NCBI GenBank assembly: GCA_017474765.1
Contig: JAFVGW010000056.1
Coordinates: forward strand, 30,818-94,817
DNA from: Salinivirgaceae bacterium
GTDB lineage: Bacteria > Bacteroidota > Bacteroidia > Bacteroidales > SZUA-534
Reading direction: 5' to 3'
Length of the DNA: 64,000 bases
Shown here: positions 36,383 through 45,617 of the stretch, in pieces
How the letters are laid out: the number at the start of each line of letters is the position of its first letter
Position numbering within the stretch: the stretch's first letter is position 1
The notes under the pieces: model-generated
Told to the model about the DNA's origin: nothing
The model's input: the letters and a program-made list of their open reading frames with translations, nothing else
Database searches by the model: none
Translations under genes and position numbers: made by a program

Positions 36383-38173
36383 ATGGACAACATCCGCAAT
36401 TTCTGCATCATAGCGCACATCGACCACGGCAAAAGCACGCTGGCCGACCGTCTGCTTCAGTATACGGGCACCGTCAACGAGCGGCAGGCGCAGGATCAGG
36501 TGCTCGACGATATGGACCTTGAACGCGAGCGCGGCATCACCATCAAGAGCCACGCCATCCAAATGGATTATATGTACGAGGGCAAGAAATACGTGCTGAA
36601 CCTGATTGACACCCCAGGGCACGTCGATTTCTCGTACGAGGTTTCGCGCTCGATTGCCGCTTGCGAGGGGGCGCTGCTCATTGTCGACGCCACACAAGGC
36701 ATTCAGGCTCAGACCATTTCGAACCTTTATTTGGCCATTGAGCATAATCTTGAGATAATCCCCGTCATCAATAAAATCGACCTGCCAAACGCTATGCCCG
36801 AAGAGGTGAAGGACCAGATTGTGGACCTTATCGGCTGCGACCGCGACGACATTCTTGCGGCCAGCGGCAAGACGGGCGAGGGTGTGGACAAGATTCTTGA
36901 ACGCATTGTGCAGGTGATTCCGCCGCCGAAGGGTGACCCGCAGGCACCGCTGCAGGCATTGATTTTCGACTCGGTCTTCAACTCGTTCCGCGGCATCATC
37001 GCCTACTTCAAGATTGTGAACGGCGAGATTGCGACTGGCGATTTTGTGAAATTTGTGAACACGGGCAAGCAGTACAACGCCGACGAGGTGGGCGTTCTCA
37101 GGCTCGACCGCGAACCGCGCAAGGTGCTGCACACGGGCGACGTGGGCTACATCATATCGGGCATCAAGACGTCGCGCGAGGTGAAGGTGGGCGACACCAT
37201 CACACACGTCGACCGTCCGTGCGCCAACGCCATCGAGGGCTTTGAAGAGGTGAAGCCAATGGTGTTCGCGGGCGTTTATCCTGTGGTGGCCGACGAGTAT
37301 GAGGACCTTCGCGCATCGCTCGAGAAACTGCAACTGAACGACGCTTCATTGACATTCCAGCCCGAATCGTCGGCGGCGTTGGGCTTCGGCTTCCGCTGCG
37401 GGTTCCTTGGCCTACTGCATATGGAAATCATTCAGGAACGGCTCGACCGTGAGTTCAATATGGATGTCATCACCACAGTGCCCAACGTGTCGTTCATCTG
37501 CTACACCAAGAAGGGCGAAAAAATCGAGGTGCACAACCCGTCGGGACTGCCGCCTGTCAACACCATCGACTATATTGAGGAACCGTACATCAACGCGCAG
37601 ATAATATCGAACGTGGACTACATCGGCAGCATTATGAAACTCTGCATCGACAAGCGCGGCGTGCTCAAGAACCAGACCTACGTGACGGGCAACCGCGTTG
37701 AGGTGACGTTTGATATGCCGCTGTCGGAAATTGTGTTCGATTTTTACGATAAACTGAAAAGTATATCAAAGGGTTACGCATCGTTCGACTACCACCCCAG
37801 CGGATACGGGCGCGCCAATCTTGTGAAACTCGATATTCTGCTCAACGGCGAGGGTGTTGACGCGCTGTCGTCGCTCATTCACGCCGACCACGCCTACGAC
37901 CTTGGCCGCAAAATGTGCGAGAAGTTGAAGGAACTGATTCCGCGCCAGCAGTTCGACGTGGCCATTCAGGCGGCCATTGGCGCCAAAATCATTGCCCGCG
38001 AAACCGTGCGCCAGGTGCGCAAGGACGTGACGGCCAAATGCTACGGCGGCGACGTGTCGCGAAAGCGCAAACTGCTTGAAAAACAGAAGGAAGGCAAGAA
38101 ACGTATGCGCCAGATTGGAACCGTTGAGGTGCCGCAGAAGGCGTTCTTGGCGGTGCTGAAGTTGGATAGTTGA
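36383..38173 (+). CDS. lepA: Elongation factor 4 (LepA)
   Basis: 596 residues from the ATG at 36383. A ribosome-associated GTPase that back-translocates or remodels stalled ribosomes. G1 is [15 protein letters not shown]3 [10 protein letters not shown]4 NKIDLPNA. The EF-G-like domains II, III and V follow, with the LepA-specific C-terminal domain ([20 protein letters not shown], then [19 protein letters not shown]). Normal length. The first possible start at 36362 is a TTG lying in the -7 element, so the ATG is preferred. Confidence 0.97.
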   Translation: MDNIRNFCIIAHIDHGKSTLADRLLQYTGTVNERQAQDQVLDDMDLERERGITIKSHAIQMDYMYEGKKYVLNLIDTPGHVDFSYEVSRSIAACEGALLIVDATQGIQAQTISNLYLAIEHNLEIIPVINKIDLPNAMPEEVKDQIVDLIGCDRDDILAASGKTGEGVDKILERIVQVIPPPKGDPQAPLQALIFDSVFNSFRGIIAYFKIVNGEIATGDFVKFVNTGKQYNADEVGVLRLDREPRKVLHTGDVGYIISGIKTSREVKVGDTITHVDRPCANAIEGFEEVKPMVFAGVYPVVADEYEDLRASLEKLQLNDASLTFQPESSAALGFGFRCGFLGLLHMEIIQERLDREFNMDVITTVPNVSFICYTKKGEKIEVHNPSGLPPVNTIDYIEEPYINAQIISNVDYIGSIMKLCIDKRGVLKNQTYVTGNRVEVTFDMPLSEIVFDFYDKLKSISKGYASFDYHPSGYGRANLVKLDILLNGEGVDALSSLIHADHAYDLGRKMCEKLKELIPRQQFDVAIQAAIGAKIIARETVRQVRKDVTAKCYGGDVSRKRKLLEKQKEGKKRMRQIGTVEVPQKAFLAVLKLDS

Positions 38174-38210
38174 TTCTAAGGATGCACCGCGTGCACGTAT
38201 TGATTAACAA

Positions 38211-38618
38211 TCATTTATCGATTGTTCCAAGGAAATCGGCGGCAGGCATAACAGGTATTTTGCAGAATTCTGCAAAGTCTTTTCCGTTGTTTGTTATAAT
38301 GATTTCACAGTTAGCGGCTTTGGCGCATTGATATTGCAACATATCTTCAAAGTCACGCACACGTTGCCCCGTTGCGGCAAGCAACTGCTCATCGTTGTTC
38401 GGCAGCACACTGATAAATTCGCGCAACTCTTTAAACAACTCGTACACATCGGCCTTTCCTTTAAGGATATAAGCCATATTTGCAAAAGTGAGGTACGATG
38501 CCGATAGTCGGACAATTCCGTTTTTGCCATATTGAAGCAGTTGCTCGGCATCATCGCCACGCTCACGACCTAAAGCATAGTCAATAAGAATGTTAGTGTC
38601 GAGAAATACGTTTTTCAT
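38211..38618 (-). CDS. PIN-domain toxin (third pair)
   Basis: 135 residues. PIN pattern: Asp in NVFLDTNILIDYAL, Glu-Asp in RDFEDMLQYQCA and ITNNGKDF near the end. The ATG overlaps the antitoxin stop by 4 bases (ATGA). Convergent with lepA, 37 bases from its stop. Confidence 0.88.
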   Translation of the reverse strand: MKNVFLDTNILIDYALGRERGDDAEQLLQYGKNGIVRLSASYLTFANMAYILKGKADVYELFKELREFISVLPNNDEQLLAATGQRVRDFEDMLQYQCAKAANCEIIITNNGKDFAEFCKIPVMPAADFLGTIDK

Positions 38619-38869
38619 CGGCTCAAAAGGGCTTTAAGGCGAGGGTCATTTTCTATTTCGGCGTCGGTAAACGATGCACAGCCGCGCCATTTCTTAATCT
38701 CGGGTGAAACAGGAATCACCTTGTAAGGCTTTTCTTTTTTTTCGGCAACCACATTTTTGGTCGGTGAAAGGGTTCTTACAAAAGTAAGCACCCGCTTCAT
38801 AGCCGTTTCGTTGTCGAGCAACGGACTAATCTCTCGTAACAATTCTGCGCGTAATTGTATTGCTGTCAT
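38615..38869 (-). CDS. Antitoxin of the third PIN pair
   Basis: 84 residues from the ATG at 38867-38869 (MTAIQLRAELLREISPLLD). Helical N-terminal half, then a Lys/Pro linker and a tail (KKWRGCASFTDAEIENDPRL) resembling the toxin-wrapping end of other PIN antitoxins. Upstream of it an inverted repeat, CTTGA-A-TCAAG, near 38918 could be its operator; this is only a suggestion. Confidence 0.75.
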   Translation of the reverse strand: MTAIQLRAELLREISPLLDNETAMKRVLTFVRTLSPTKNVVAEKKEKPYKVIPVSPEIKKWRGCASFTDAEIENDPRLKALLSR

Positions 38870-39270
38870 AATCGTTTTTGTTTTGTGTACAAGGATACAA
38901 ATAATTCTTGAATCAAGTTTGACCGAAAAAACATAATTTCTATCTTTGAAACTAATTGATGCCATAAACGTTTAATCCGTTGTTTGGCAAGAGTGTTTAA
39001 TTTTTGAAAAGGAGTAATAAAGAATAACTAAAAGGATTAAAATACAATAAATAAAAGCATTAGACTTTTTCTTTCTTACAGAAAATTTGGCAGTTTTTTG
39101 AATCATAGAAGAAATAAGCATCAAATGCCACGCTTTGGCGTGGACTTGACTTATTTCGTATGATTCGGGTTTTGCCAAATACCTCTGTAAGCGGGAGACG
39201 TTGAGTTTTCACGCTTTTTTATTGCCCAAAATTGAAGGAAGGAATTACATCACATTAATATATTAATGCT
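38870..39270. other. AT-rich intergenic region between the third TA pair and the 13-repeat protein
   Basis: About 400 bases. It holds the presumed TA promoter on the left, the 117-base palindrome at 39075-39191, and a weak terminator-like hairpin (AAGCG at about 39189 with CGCTT at about 39214 followed by T) before the secreted gene at 39271. A 68-codon frame at 38972-39178 (minus) is built from the palindrome and is not a gene. Confidence 0.6.
39075..39191. repeat. 117-base interrupted palindrome (nested inverted repeats)
   Basis: Arms pair in five nested blocks: CTTACAG (39075-39081) with CTGTAAG (39185-39191), ATTTGGCA (39085-39092) with TGCCAAAT (39173-39180), GAATCATA with TATGATTC, GAAATAAG with CTTATTTC, and a centre CCACGC-TTTG-GCGTGG (39128-39143). 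The separators are unpaired or mismatched. The whole could fold as one long rod in RNA, or be a MITE-like DNA element. No target-site duplication is obvious. Confidence 0.8.
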
Positions 39271-41109
39271 ATGAAAAAGATTTTTAAATACATTGTTTCA
39301 ATTGTCATAGTTACAATGACAGCTACTACTACAAAAGCGGGTGATTGGTATGAATATTTTGATAAAGTGCTTGGTGAATGGAGTTTTAAGGATTCAATAA
39401 GGTTAGATTCGTTCGTGTGCTATCGTGACAACTCAAGAATGCTAATGTTTTTTAATGCAGATGGTAAAGAAACTCTTGAAGTCAATTACGATTGGGATGT
39501 AGTGACAAATACTTGGAAACGCGAATCTAAATATGAAACCATCTATGATTTAAACGGAAACGAAATCCAATATATTGGCTACCAATGGAATTCGGCAGTA
39601 AGTTCTTGGGATAATTTTTATAAAACAGAATGTACTTACGATACCAACAACCACGAATCTCTTTATGTTGCTTATGAATGGGATACGAAGACAAACTCGT
39701 GGGTGGGCATAGAAAAAAGAGAATATGCTTTTGATTCCAACGGGAATTGGACTTTATATGCCAATTACAATTGGGATGTGGCAACAAGTTCGTGGAAAGG
39801 CCAATCTAAACACGAAGATACCTTTGATGCTAACGGGAATCAAACTCTATCTATTGGTTACAAATGGGATAATGAAACAAATTCGTGGGTATGCACTTAC
39901 AAATCCAAGAGTGAATACACCTATGATGACAATAGCAGGAAAACTCTTTATGTATTGTCTAGTTGGAACGCGGAAACAAATTCGTGGATTAACAAAGTAA
40001 AAACAGAATATGCTTATGATATAAATGGGAAACAAACATTTTATGCCAACTATGATTGGGATTCTGCAGCAAATTCCTGGGTAGGCAATGATAAAATGGA
40101 ATACACCTATGACAACAATGGGTATAGTATCCTTGATGCCCATTATATATGGAATAGTGAGACAAACTCGTGGGAGAATGGCAGCAAAATGGAGTATTCT
40201 TATGATGCAAATGGCAAGAAAACTCTTGAAGGACGTTACTATTGGTTTTCTGGAACAAGCTCGTGGATATGTAGTTACAAATATAAATATGAATACACTT
40301 ATAATGCTAACGGTGATATTATATATTATGCCAGTTACGATTGGGATGAAGAAAAAAATGCGTGGGTATGCACATACAACACCAAATCGGAATATACCTA
40401 TGATGCAAGCGGTAAACAAACGCTTTATATTAGGTATAGTTGGGATGTTGAAAATAATACGTGGGTGGGCAACAGCAAAAATGAATACGCCTATGATGCA
40501 AATGGGAAGAAAACACTCGAAGTTTGCTACGATTGGAACATTGCAACAAACTCGTGGGTTAACAAAAACAAAATGGACATAACAGCTAAAGAAAATCAAA
40601 CACTTATAACATCATATACCTTCAATTCCAAGACAAATAATTGGGATGTGGAAGAAGAATTTTATATCACAAAACTAACAAACGAAAATTCAGAAAGTAA
40701 TCAAGGCGGTGAAGCCAATAATGGTGAAAATAACAACGGAGAAAAACAAGGTGAAGAAAACAATAACGGCGAAAACAACAGCGGCAGTCAAAACACCACA
40801 AATCCACAGCCTACAACGCCCGAAGGCATTATAGTACACCATATTTTGGACATAATACACAATGTTATCAGTATTATTACTGATGTTGATGAAGATGCTG
40901 TTAATGAGGTGAATATATATGCTTGCGACAAAATGGTTGTGGTTGAGAACGCGGAAACCACCAATAGCGAAATAGCAGTCTTCGATATCAATGGACGAAT
41001 GGTTGCTAAAGCCACAGCAAACGGCAACCGCATTGAGATTCCGATGAGGGCGCAAGGTGTTTATATTGTGCGTGTGGGCGGAATTGCAAAACGAGTGGTT
41101 GTGAATTGA
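39271..41109 (+). CDS. Secreted repeat protein with T9SS-type C-terminal sorting domain
   Basis: 612 residues. Signal peptide ending TTTKAG. Residues about 65-470 are thirteen tandem repeats of 29-33 residues, each like NGKQTLY..Y.WD..TNSWV...K.EYTYD, akin to DUF3836-type repeats of Bacteroidota. A low-complexity hinge (Asn/Gly/Glu, residues 475-515) is followed by a C-terminal beta domain (NSEIAVFDINGRMV, then GVYIVRVGGIAKRVVVN) that matches type A T9SS sorting tails. Such tails direct export across the outer membrane and attachment to the surface. The gene is richer in A and T than its neighbours. Binding or adhesion is plausible but not shown. Confidence 0.85.
   Translation: MKKIFKYIVSIVIVTMTATTTKAGDWYEYFDKVLGEWSFKDSIRLDSFVCYRDNSRMLMFFNADGKETLEVNYDWDVVTNTWKRESKYETIYDLNGNEIQYIGYQWNSAVSSWDNFYKTECTYDTNNHESLYVAYEWDTKTNSWVGIEKREYAFDSNGNWTLYANYNWDVATSSWKGQSKHEDTFDANGNQTLSIGYKWDNETNSWVCTYKSKSEYTYDDNSRKTLYVLSSWNAETNSWINKVKTEYAYDINGKQTFYANYDWDSAANSWVGNDKMEYTYDNNGYSILDAHYIWNSETNSWENGSKMEYSYDANGKKTLEGRYYWFSGTSSWICSYKYKYEYTYNANGDIIYYASYDWDEEKNAWVCTYNTKSEYTYDASGKQTLYIRYSWDVENNTWVGNSKNEYAYDANGKKTLEVCYDWNIATNSWVNKNKMDITAKENQTLITSYTFNSKTNNWDVEEEFYITKLTNENSESNQGGEANNGENNNGEKQGEENNNGENNSGSQNTTNPQPTTPEGIIVHHILDIIHNVISIITDVDEDAVNEVNIYACDKMVVVENAETTNSEIAVFDINGRMVAKATANGNRIEIPMRAQGVYIVRVGGIAKRVVVN
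39461..40670 (+). repeat. Coding tandem repeat array, about 13 units of 87-99 bp
   Basis: Unit boundaries fall at the (T)YD-x-NGK junctions of the encoded protein. Units share WD/WN and TNSW blocks but differ elsewhere, so the array is old or under diversifying change rather than freshly amplified. Confidence 0.8.
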
Positions 41110-41136
41110 AAATGTATCAAACAGTTGATAATTGAA

Positions 41137-41166
41137 ATGTGGGGGTGTCAAAAATGGCAGCCCCGC
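41137..41166 (+). terminator. Possible terminator after the repeat protein
   Basis: GGGGTGTCA pairs imperfectly with TGGCAGCCCC (one bulge) around four A. Only a short T stretch follows. Confidence 0.4.
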
Positions 41167-41201
41167 ATTGTTTAAATCCGTGTTTACTACAACCATAGAA
41201 G

Positions 41202-41232
41202 TTTTCCCCAATTTAATTTTTCTCTAATTTTG
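41202..41232 (+). promoter_or_regulatory. Promoter of the DUF4837 lipoprotein
   Basis: TTTT (41202-41205), 19 bases, TAATTTTG (41225-41232). An exact -7 element and one change in the -33. It implies a leader of about 50 bases. Confidence 0.65.
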
Positions 41233-41289
41233 CGGTTGATATGGTATTGAAGGAAATGCCATATTTGTATACAATAACAATTATAATTG

Positions 41290-42306
41290 ATGATTATGAA
41301 ACGATTAGCTATTTTTACAACGGCAATCGCAGCCGCGGTTCTCACCGCCTGCACAGGCAAAGTCCGCGAGAAAATGCTTCCGCAAATATCGGGTGCCGCG
41401 GGCGAAGTGGTTGTTGTGATTGAAGACGACGTGTGGAAAACCACCGCCGACACCATACTGAACATTTTGGCCGCCGACGTGCCAGGGCTAAACCAGAGCG
41501 AACCGATGTTCGACGTGGTGCGAATCCCCAACAAGGCCTTCACCGAGATTTTCCAGCGCCACCGCAACATTGTCAGTTGCCGCATAGCGTCGGACAGCGC
41601 GGCAGGCATAATGGTTGCCAACGACCTTTGGGCCGCACCGCAGACCGTTATCCGCATAACCGCCCGCAGCGCCCGCGCGCTCGACTCGCTCATATCGGCC
41701 AACCGCGACCAACTTGTGGCCCTTCTGCTCAAAGCCGAGCAAGACCGAATCATAAAGAACTACGCCACCTTCCCCGACCGTGAGGTGATGTCGAAACTTG
41801 AGCACTCAGCCAGCGTAACAATGACAATACCAAAGGGTTACACCTACGATATGGACACTAGTTGCACGCTCGACGGCGACACCTACCACTTCATTTGGAT
41901 TTCGCACGAAACGCCCGAAATCAGCCAGGGCCTTTTCGTCTATTATTACAAATATACTGATACTCTGATGCTTACCCGCGACCGCCTAATGGCAATGCGC
42001 AATCTGATGTGCAAGCGTTTTGTTGGCGGCCCGTCCGACGGCTCGTATATGACCACCGTCGCATTCGAGGACGTGACAACCTTCCGCTCGTTCAACCGCC
42101 GCGGCCGCTACACCGCAGAACTGCGCGGCCTGTGGGAGACTCGCGGCGACTTTATGGGCGGCCCCTTCGTCAGCCTGACGCAGTACGACGAGCAGCGCGG
42201 CCGCATTGTCACCGTCGATGGCTTTGTGTACGCAGGCAAGAAGGACAAACGCAACTATATGCGTCAGATTGAGGCGATTATAAGCACGATGAAGTTTGCG
42301 GAGTGA
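41290..42306 (+). CDS. DUF4837 lipoprotein
   Basis: 338 residues with a lipoprotein signal (IFTTAIAAAVLTAC). Family features of DUF4837: GAAGEVVVVIEDDVWK near the start, a long helical and strand domain, FIWISHETPEISQGLFVYYY, and GLWETRGDFMGGPFVSLTQYD near the end. Conserved across Bacteroidota, periplasmic or outer-membrane anchored, function unknown. Start choices are ATG at 41290 or 41296; both keep the signal. Monocistronic with its own promoter. Confidence 0.88.
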   Translation: MIMKRLAIFTTAIAAAVLTACTGKVREKMLPQISGAAGEVVVVIEDDVWKTTADTILNILAADVPGLNQSEPMFDVVRIPNKAFTEIFQRHRNIVSCRIASDSAAGIMVANDLWAAPQTVIRITARSARALDSLISANRDQLVALLLKAEQDRIIKNYATFPDREVMSKLEHSASVTMTIPKGYTYDMDTSCTLDGDTYHFIWISHETPEISQGLFVYYYKYTDTLMLTRDRLMAMRNLMCKRFVGGPSDGSYMTTVAFEDVTTFRSFNRRGRYTAELRGLWETRGDFMGGPFVSLTQYDEQRGRIVTVDGFVYAGKKDKRNYMRQIEAIISTMKFAE

Positions 42307-42352
42307 GAGATGTAGAAACGAGAGCGGCGCCTTATAAAATTTAGGCAAATGG

Positions 42353-42493
42353 ATGATAATTGAAGCCGCCGTTCTTACAAGTTACATTGAGGCAGTGAGC
42401 GTTACAGGCTATGCCGCTATTGCTGTGGTAATGATACTGATTAATTTCTTCTTCTATAGAAAATTCCACAAGACACTTTGCCTTTGTCATTAG
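42353..42493 (+). CDS. Possible 46-residue membrane peptide
   Basis: ATG at 42353 to TAG at 42491-42493. The product MIIEAAVLTSYIEAVSVTG is followed by a hydrophobic helix (YAAIAVVMILINFFFY) and a short basic tail. It is the only coding-like signal in the 358-base gap between DUF4837 and the ATPase. It could be a small toxin-like or regulatory membrane peptide, or chance. Confidence 0.25.
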   Translation: MIIEAAVLTSYIEAVSVTGYAAIAVVMILINFFFYRKFHKTLCLCH

Positions 42494-42520
42494 GCAAATC
42501 ATAATTAAAAAAAACTTGCC

Positions 42521-42645
42521 AGAAACTCACCCATATTTTTGTATTCAAACTACCAAAAGTGACTCATATTTTTGTAGCGATAGTATGAATAGTGGCTCAT
42601 ATTTTTGTATATTTGCAGTCGAAAGTCGTTCATATTTTGCAATCT
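42521..42645 (+). repeat. Four 33-bp tandem units with promoter-like cores before the DUF4143 ATPase
   Basis: CATATTTTTG begins at 42532, 42565 and 42598 and CATATTTTGC at 42631: exactly 33 bases apart each time. The flanks (GTGACTCAT, GTGGCTCAT, GTCGTTCAT) are related. TATTTTTG matches the -7 element. The last unit ends about 25 bases before the ATPase start. Confidence 0.85.
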
Positions 42646-42664
42646 TATACTGATTATCAATAAT

Positions 42665-43999
42665 ATGTATTTAAAACGGAAAATCGACATTTTTTTGAAT
42701 GAATGGCGGCACACACCAGAACACAAACCGCTAATCATAAAAGGTGCGCGGCAGATTGGTAAAACCGAGAGCGTTCAACATTTTGCGGCTGGTTATAAGC
42801 ACTTTGTCGAAATCAACTTTGCCATTGAGCCAGTTTACAGAACCATTTGTGAGGACGGCTACACTGTTGCCAACATTGTGAAAAACATTTCGCGCATCGA
42901 CTCAACTAAAAAGTTTGTTGAAGGCCAGACACTCATTCTTTTCGATGAAATTCAAGATTATCCTGAAATTGCCACCAGTCTCAAATCGTTCTGCATCGAC
43001 GGTCGCTACGATGTCATTTGTTCGGGCTCGATGCTTGGCATCAACTACAAGCGCATTGAGAGCAACAGCGTGGGCTACAAGTCGGAATTTGCAATGCAGT
43101 CGTTTGATTTTGAAGAATTTTTGTGGGCTAAAGGTTACGATGAGAGCATTGCCGCCGATTTTCTGCAGCAGATGCTGGCTGGCACGGCATTCAACCAAAC
43201 CACGATGAAGGTTTTTAGCGAAAACTTCTTGGATTACTGTATTTTAGGCGGTATGCCGCGCATTGTGGCCAACTACATTGAAAAAGGTAATTTTTCAGGC
43301 TGCATTGAGATGCAGACCGAATTGTTAAGCGACTACCGCGAGGACATTAAAAAATATGTTGAAGGCATTGATAAAACTCGCGTGTTGAATGTTTTCAACC
43401 ACATTCCAGTGCAGTTGGCACAAGAAAACAAGAAGTTCCAGATTTCGAAAGTGGCGAGTGGAGCGCGGTTCAAGGATTATTGGGGCTGCATTGAGTGGCT
43501 CAACGATGCTGGAATGGTGAATATCTGTCATTGCCTGCACACTCCCGACCTGCCGTTGAAAGGCAATTACGATGATGGCAAGTACAAAATCTATTTCCGT
43601 GACACTGGTTTGCTGGTAGCCAATCTCGACAGCGAATCGCAGATGGATTTGCGCGCAAACAAGAATATGAATGTATATAAAGGTGCCCTGTATGAGAATG
43701 TTATGGCAGAGGCATTAAGCAAGCAGGGCTATGAACTTTTCTACTACAAACGTGAAAATGCCACTTTGGAGGAGGATTTTTTTGTCCGCACACAAAAATC
43801 ACTTGTGCCAGTTGAAGTAAAGGCGACAAACGGCCAGGCTAAATCGCTTAAAACACTGATTTCAAGCGATAAATATCCTGACATAACCACAGGAATAAAA
43901 TTCATTAGTGGAAACATTGGATTTGAAAACAATGTCCATACGTTCCCTTATTTCTGCGCGTTCCTGCTGAAACGCTATTTGGCCGAAGTTGATTTTTAG
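42665..43999 (+). CDS. AAA-family ATPase with DUF4143 domain
   Basis: 444 residues from the ATG at 42665. The N-terminal AAA_14 ATPase has Walker A IKGARQIGKTESV, Walker B LILFDEIQD and sensor-like SGSMLG. Residues 195-330 are linker helices (SENFLDYCILGGMPRIVANY). The C-terminal DUF4143 part resembles a PD-(D/E)xK nuclease-like fold (YENVMAEALSKQGYELFYYKR, then PVEVKA). Such ATPases are numerous in Bacteroidota genomes, often variably present and without known function; defence or DNA-related roles have been proposed by analogy. It stands alone behind a 33-bp repeat. Confidence 0.88.
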   Translation: MYLKRKIDIFLNEWRHTPEHKPLIIKGARQIGKTESVQHFAAGYKHFVEINFAIEPVYRTICEDGYTVANIVKNISRIDSTKKFVEGQTLILFDEIQDYPEIATSLKSFCIDGRYDVICSGSMLGINYKRIESNSVGYKSEFAMQSFDFEEFLWAKGYDESIAADFLQQMLAGTAFNQTTMKVFSENFLDYCILGGMPRIVANYIEKGNFSGCIEMQTELLSDYREDIKKYVEGIDKTRVLNVFNHIPVQLAQENKKFQISKVASGARFKDYWGCIEWLNDAGMVNICHCLHTPDLPLKGNYDDGKYKIYFRDTGLLVANLDSESQMDLRANKNMNVYKGALYENVMAEALSKQGYELFYYKRENATLEEDFFVRTQKSLVPVEVKATNGQAKSLKTLISSDKYPDITTGIKFISGNIGFENNVHTFPYFCAFLLKRYLAEVDF

Positions 44000-44134
44000 T
44001 CGATTTGCGCTCAATTATTACCCAGCACAAACAATCGCCGAAAAAATGTAATTTTGCACCAAAATATCGGATATAATCGGGTTAAATCGGTTAGAGAAAA
44101 AACGAAACGTTTCAACCCGTTAAACATAAAACGA

Positions 44135-45574
44135 ATGGACAACACCAACATAATCAGCGAGGTAACCGACAGCGAGTACAAATACGGCTTTGTGTCGGAC
44201 ATTGAGCACGACACCATTGGCAAGGGCTTGAACGAGGACGTTATTCGGCTGATTTCGAGCAAGAAGGAAGAACCCGAATGGCTGCTCGAGTTCCGTTTGA
44301 AGGCCTATCGCCATTGGCTGACACAACGGATGCCAACTTGGGCGCACCTTGACATTCCCGAGATTGACTATCAGGATATTATCTACTATTCGGCGCCAAA
44401 ACAGAGTGTGAAGCCCGAAAACGGCGAGATTGACCCCGAACTGAAAAAGACTTTCGACAAGTTGGGCATTCCGCTCGATGAGCAAAAAGCGCTCTCGGGT
44501 GTGGCTTTCGATGCCGTAATGGACAGTGTATCAGTAAAAACCACCTACAAAGACGCACTTGCCGAGCGCGGCATAATCTTCTGCTCGTTCAGCGAGGCCG
44601 TGCGCAATCACCCCGACCTTGTGCGGCAGTATCTCGGCTCGGTGGTGCCGCCAACCGACAACTATTTTGCGGCCCTGAACTCGGCCGTTTTCAGTGACGG
44701 CTCGTTCTGCTATATCCCGAAAGGGGTGCGCTGCCCGATGGAGTTGAGCACCTATTTCCGCATAAACGCCGCCAAAACGGGACAGTTTGAGCGCACACTA
44801 ATTGTCTGTGACGATGATAGTTACGTAAGTTACCTTGAAGGCTGCACCGCACCCCGCCGCGACGAGAACCAACTGCACGCCGCCATTGTCGAGATTGTGG
44901 TGATGAACAACGCCGAAGTGAAATATTCGACCGTGCAGAATTGGTATCCAGGTGACAAGGAGGGCCGCGGCGGCATTTACAATTTTGTGACCAAGCGCGG
45001 CTTGTGCAAGGGAGTGAACGCAAGGCTGTCGTGGAGCCAGGTGGAGACAGGCTCGGCCATTACGTGGAAATATCCAGGCACAGTGCTTTTGGGCGACGGC
45101 TCGTCGTCGGAGTTCTACTCGGTGGCCGTCACCAACAACCACCAGCAAGCCGACACAGGCTCAAAAATGATTCACATTGGCAAGAACACCAGCAGCCGCA
45201 TAGTGTCGAAGGGTATTTCGGCAGGTCAGAGCCAGAACAGTTACCGCGGCCTTGTCAAGGTCTCGGCCAACGCCGACGGCGCCCGCAACTACTCGCAGTG
45301 CGACTCGCTGCTTTTAGGCGACAAATGCGGTGCCCACACGTTCCCTTACGTCGAGTGCCTGAACAACACTGCTGTGCTCGAGCACGAGGCCACCACGTCG
45401 AAAATCGGCGAGGACCAGATTTTCTACTGCAACCAGCGCGGCATTTCAACCGAAGACGCCGTGGGCCTGATTGTGAACGGCTATGCCAAAGAGGTGCTGA
45501 ACACCCTGCCGATGGAATTCGCCGTTGAGGCGCAGAAACTGCTGCAAGTCAGTTTGGAAGGAAGTGTGGGGTAG
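44135..45574 (+). CDS. sufB: Fe-S cluster assembly scaffold SufB
   Basis: 479 residues from the ATG at 44135. SufB with SufC and SufD forms the scaffold that builds [4Fe-4S] clusters. Signature segments are [60 protein letters not shown], and [27 protein letters not shown] near the end. Full length. A TAATTTTG element at 44049-44056 may be its promoter. Unusually, no sufC or sufD follows: the next gene is convergent. Confidence 0.95.
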   Translation: MDNTNIISEVTDSEYKYGFVSDIEHDTIGKGLNEDVIRLISSKKEEPEWLLEFRLKAYRHWLTQRMPTWAHLDIPEIDYQDIIYYSAPKQSVKPENGEIDPELKKTFDKLGIPLDEQKALSGVAFDAVMDSVSVKTTYKDALAERGIIFCSFSEAVRNHPDLVRQYLGSVVPPTDNYFAALNSAVFSDGSFCYIPKGVRCPMELSTYFRINAAKTGQFERTLIVCDDDSYVSYLEGCTAPRRDENQLHAAIVEIVVMNNAEVKYSTVQNWYPGDKEGRGGIYNFVTKRGLCKGVNARLSWSQVETGSAITWKYPGTVLLGDGSSSEFYSVAVTNNHQQADTGSKMIHIGKNTSSRIVSKGISAGQSQNSYRGLVKVSANADGARNYSQCDSLLLGDKCGAHTFPYVECLNNTAVLEHEATTSKIGEDQIFYCNQRGISTEDAVGLIVNGYAKEVLNTLPMEFAVEAQKLLQVSLEGSVG

Positions 45575-45617
45575 AGGATAGGTGGAAAAAAGCTTATACT
45601 TTTGTTTCCTAAATCTT

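Noticed and set aside
38972..39178. 68-codon hypothetical gene on the minus strand
   Set aside because: It is produced by the arms of the 117-base palindrome and has no coding features.
39075..39191. Integron attC site or an insertion-sequence end
   Set aside because: No core-site consensus at the arm ends, no integrase or transposase nearby and no flanking target duplication. A MITE remains possible.
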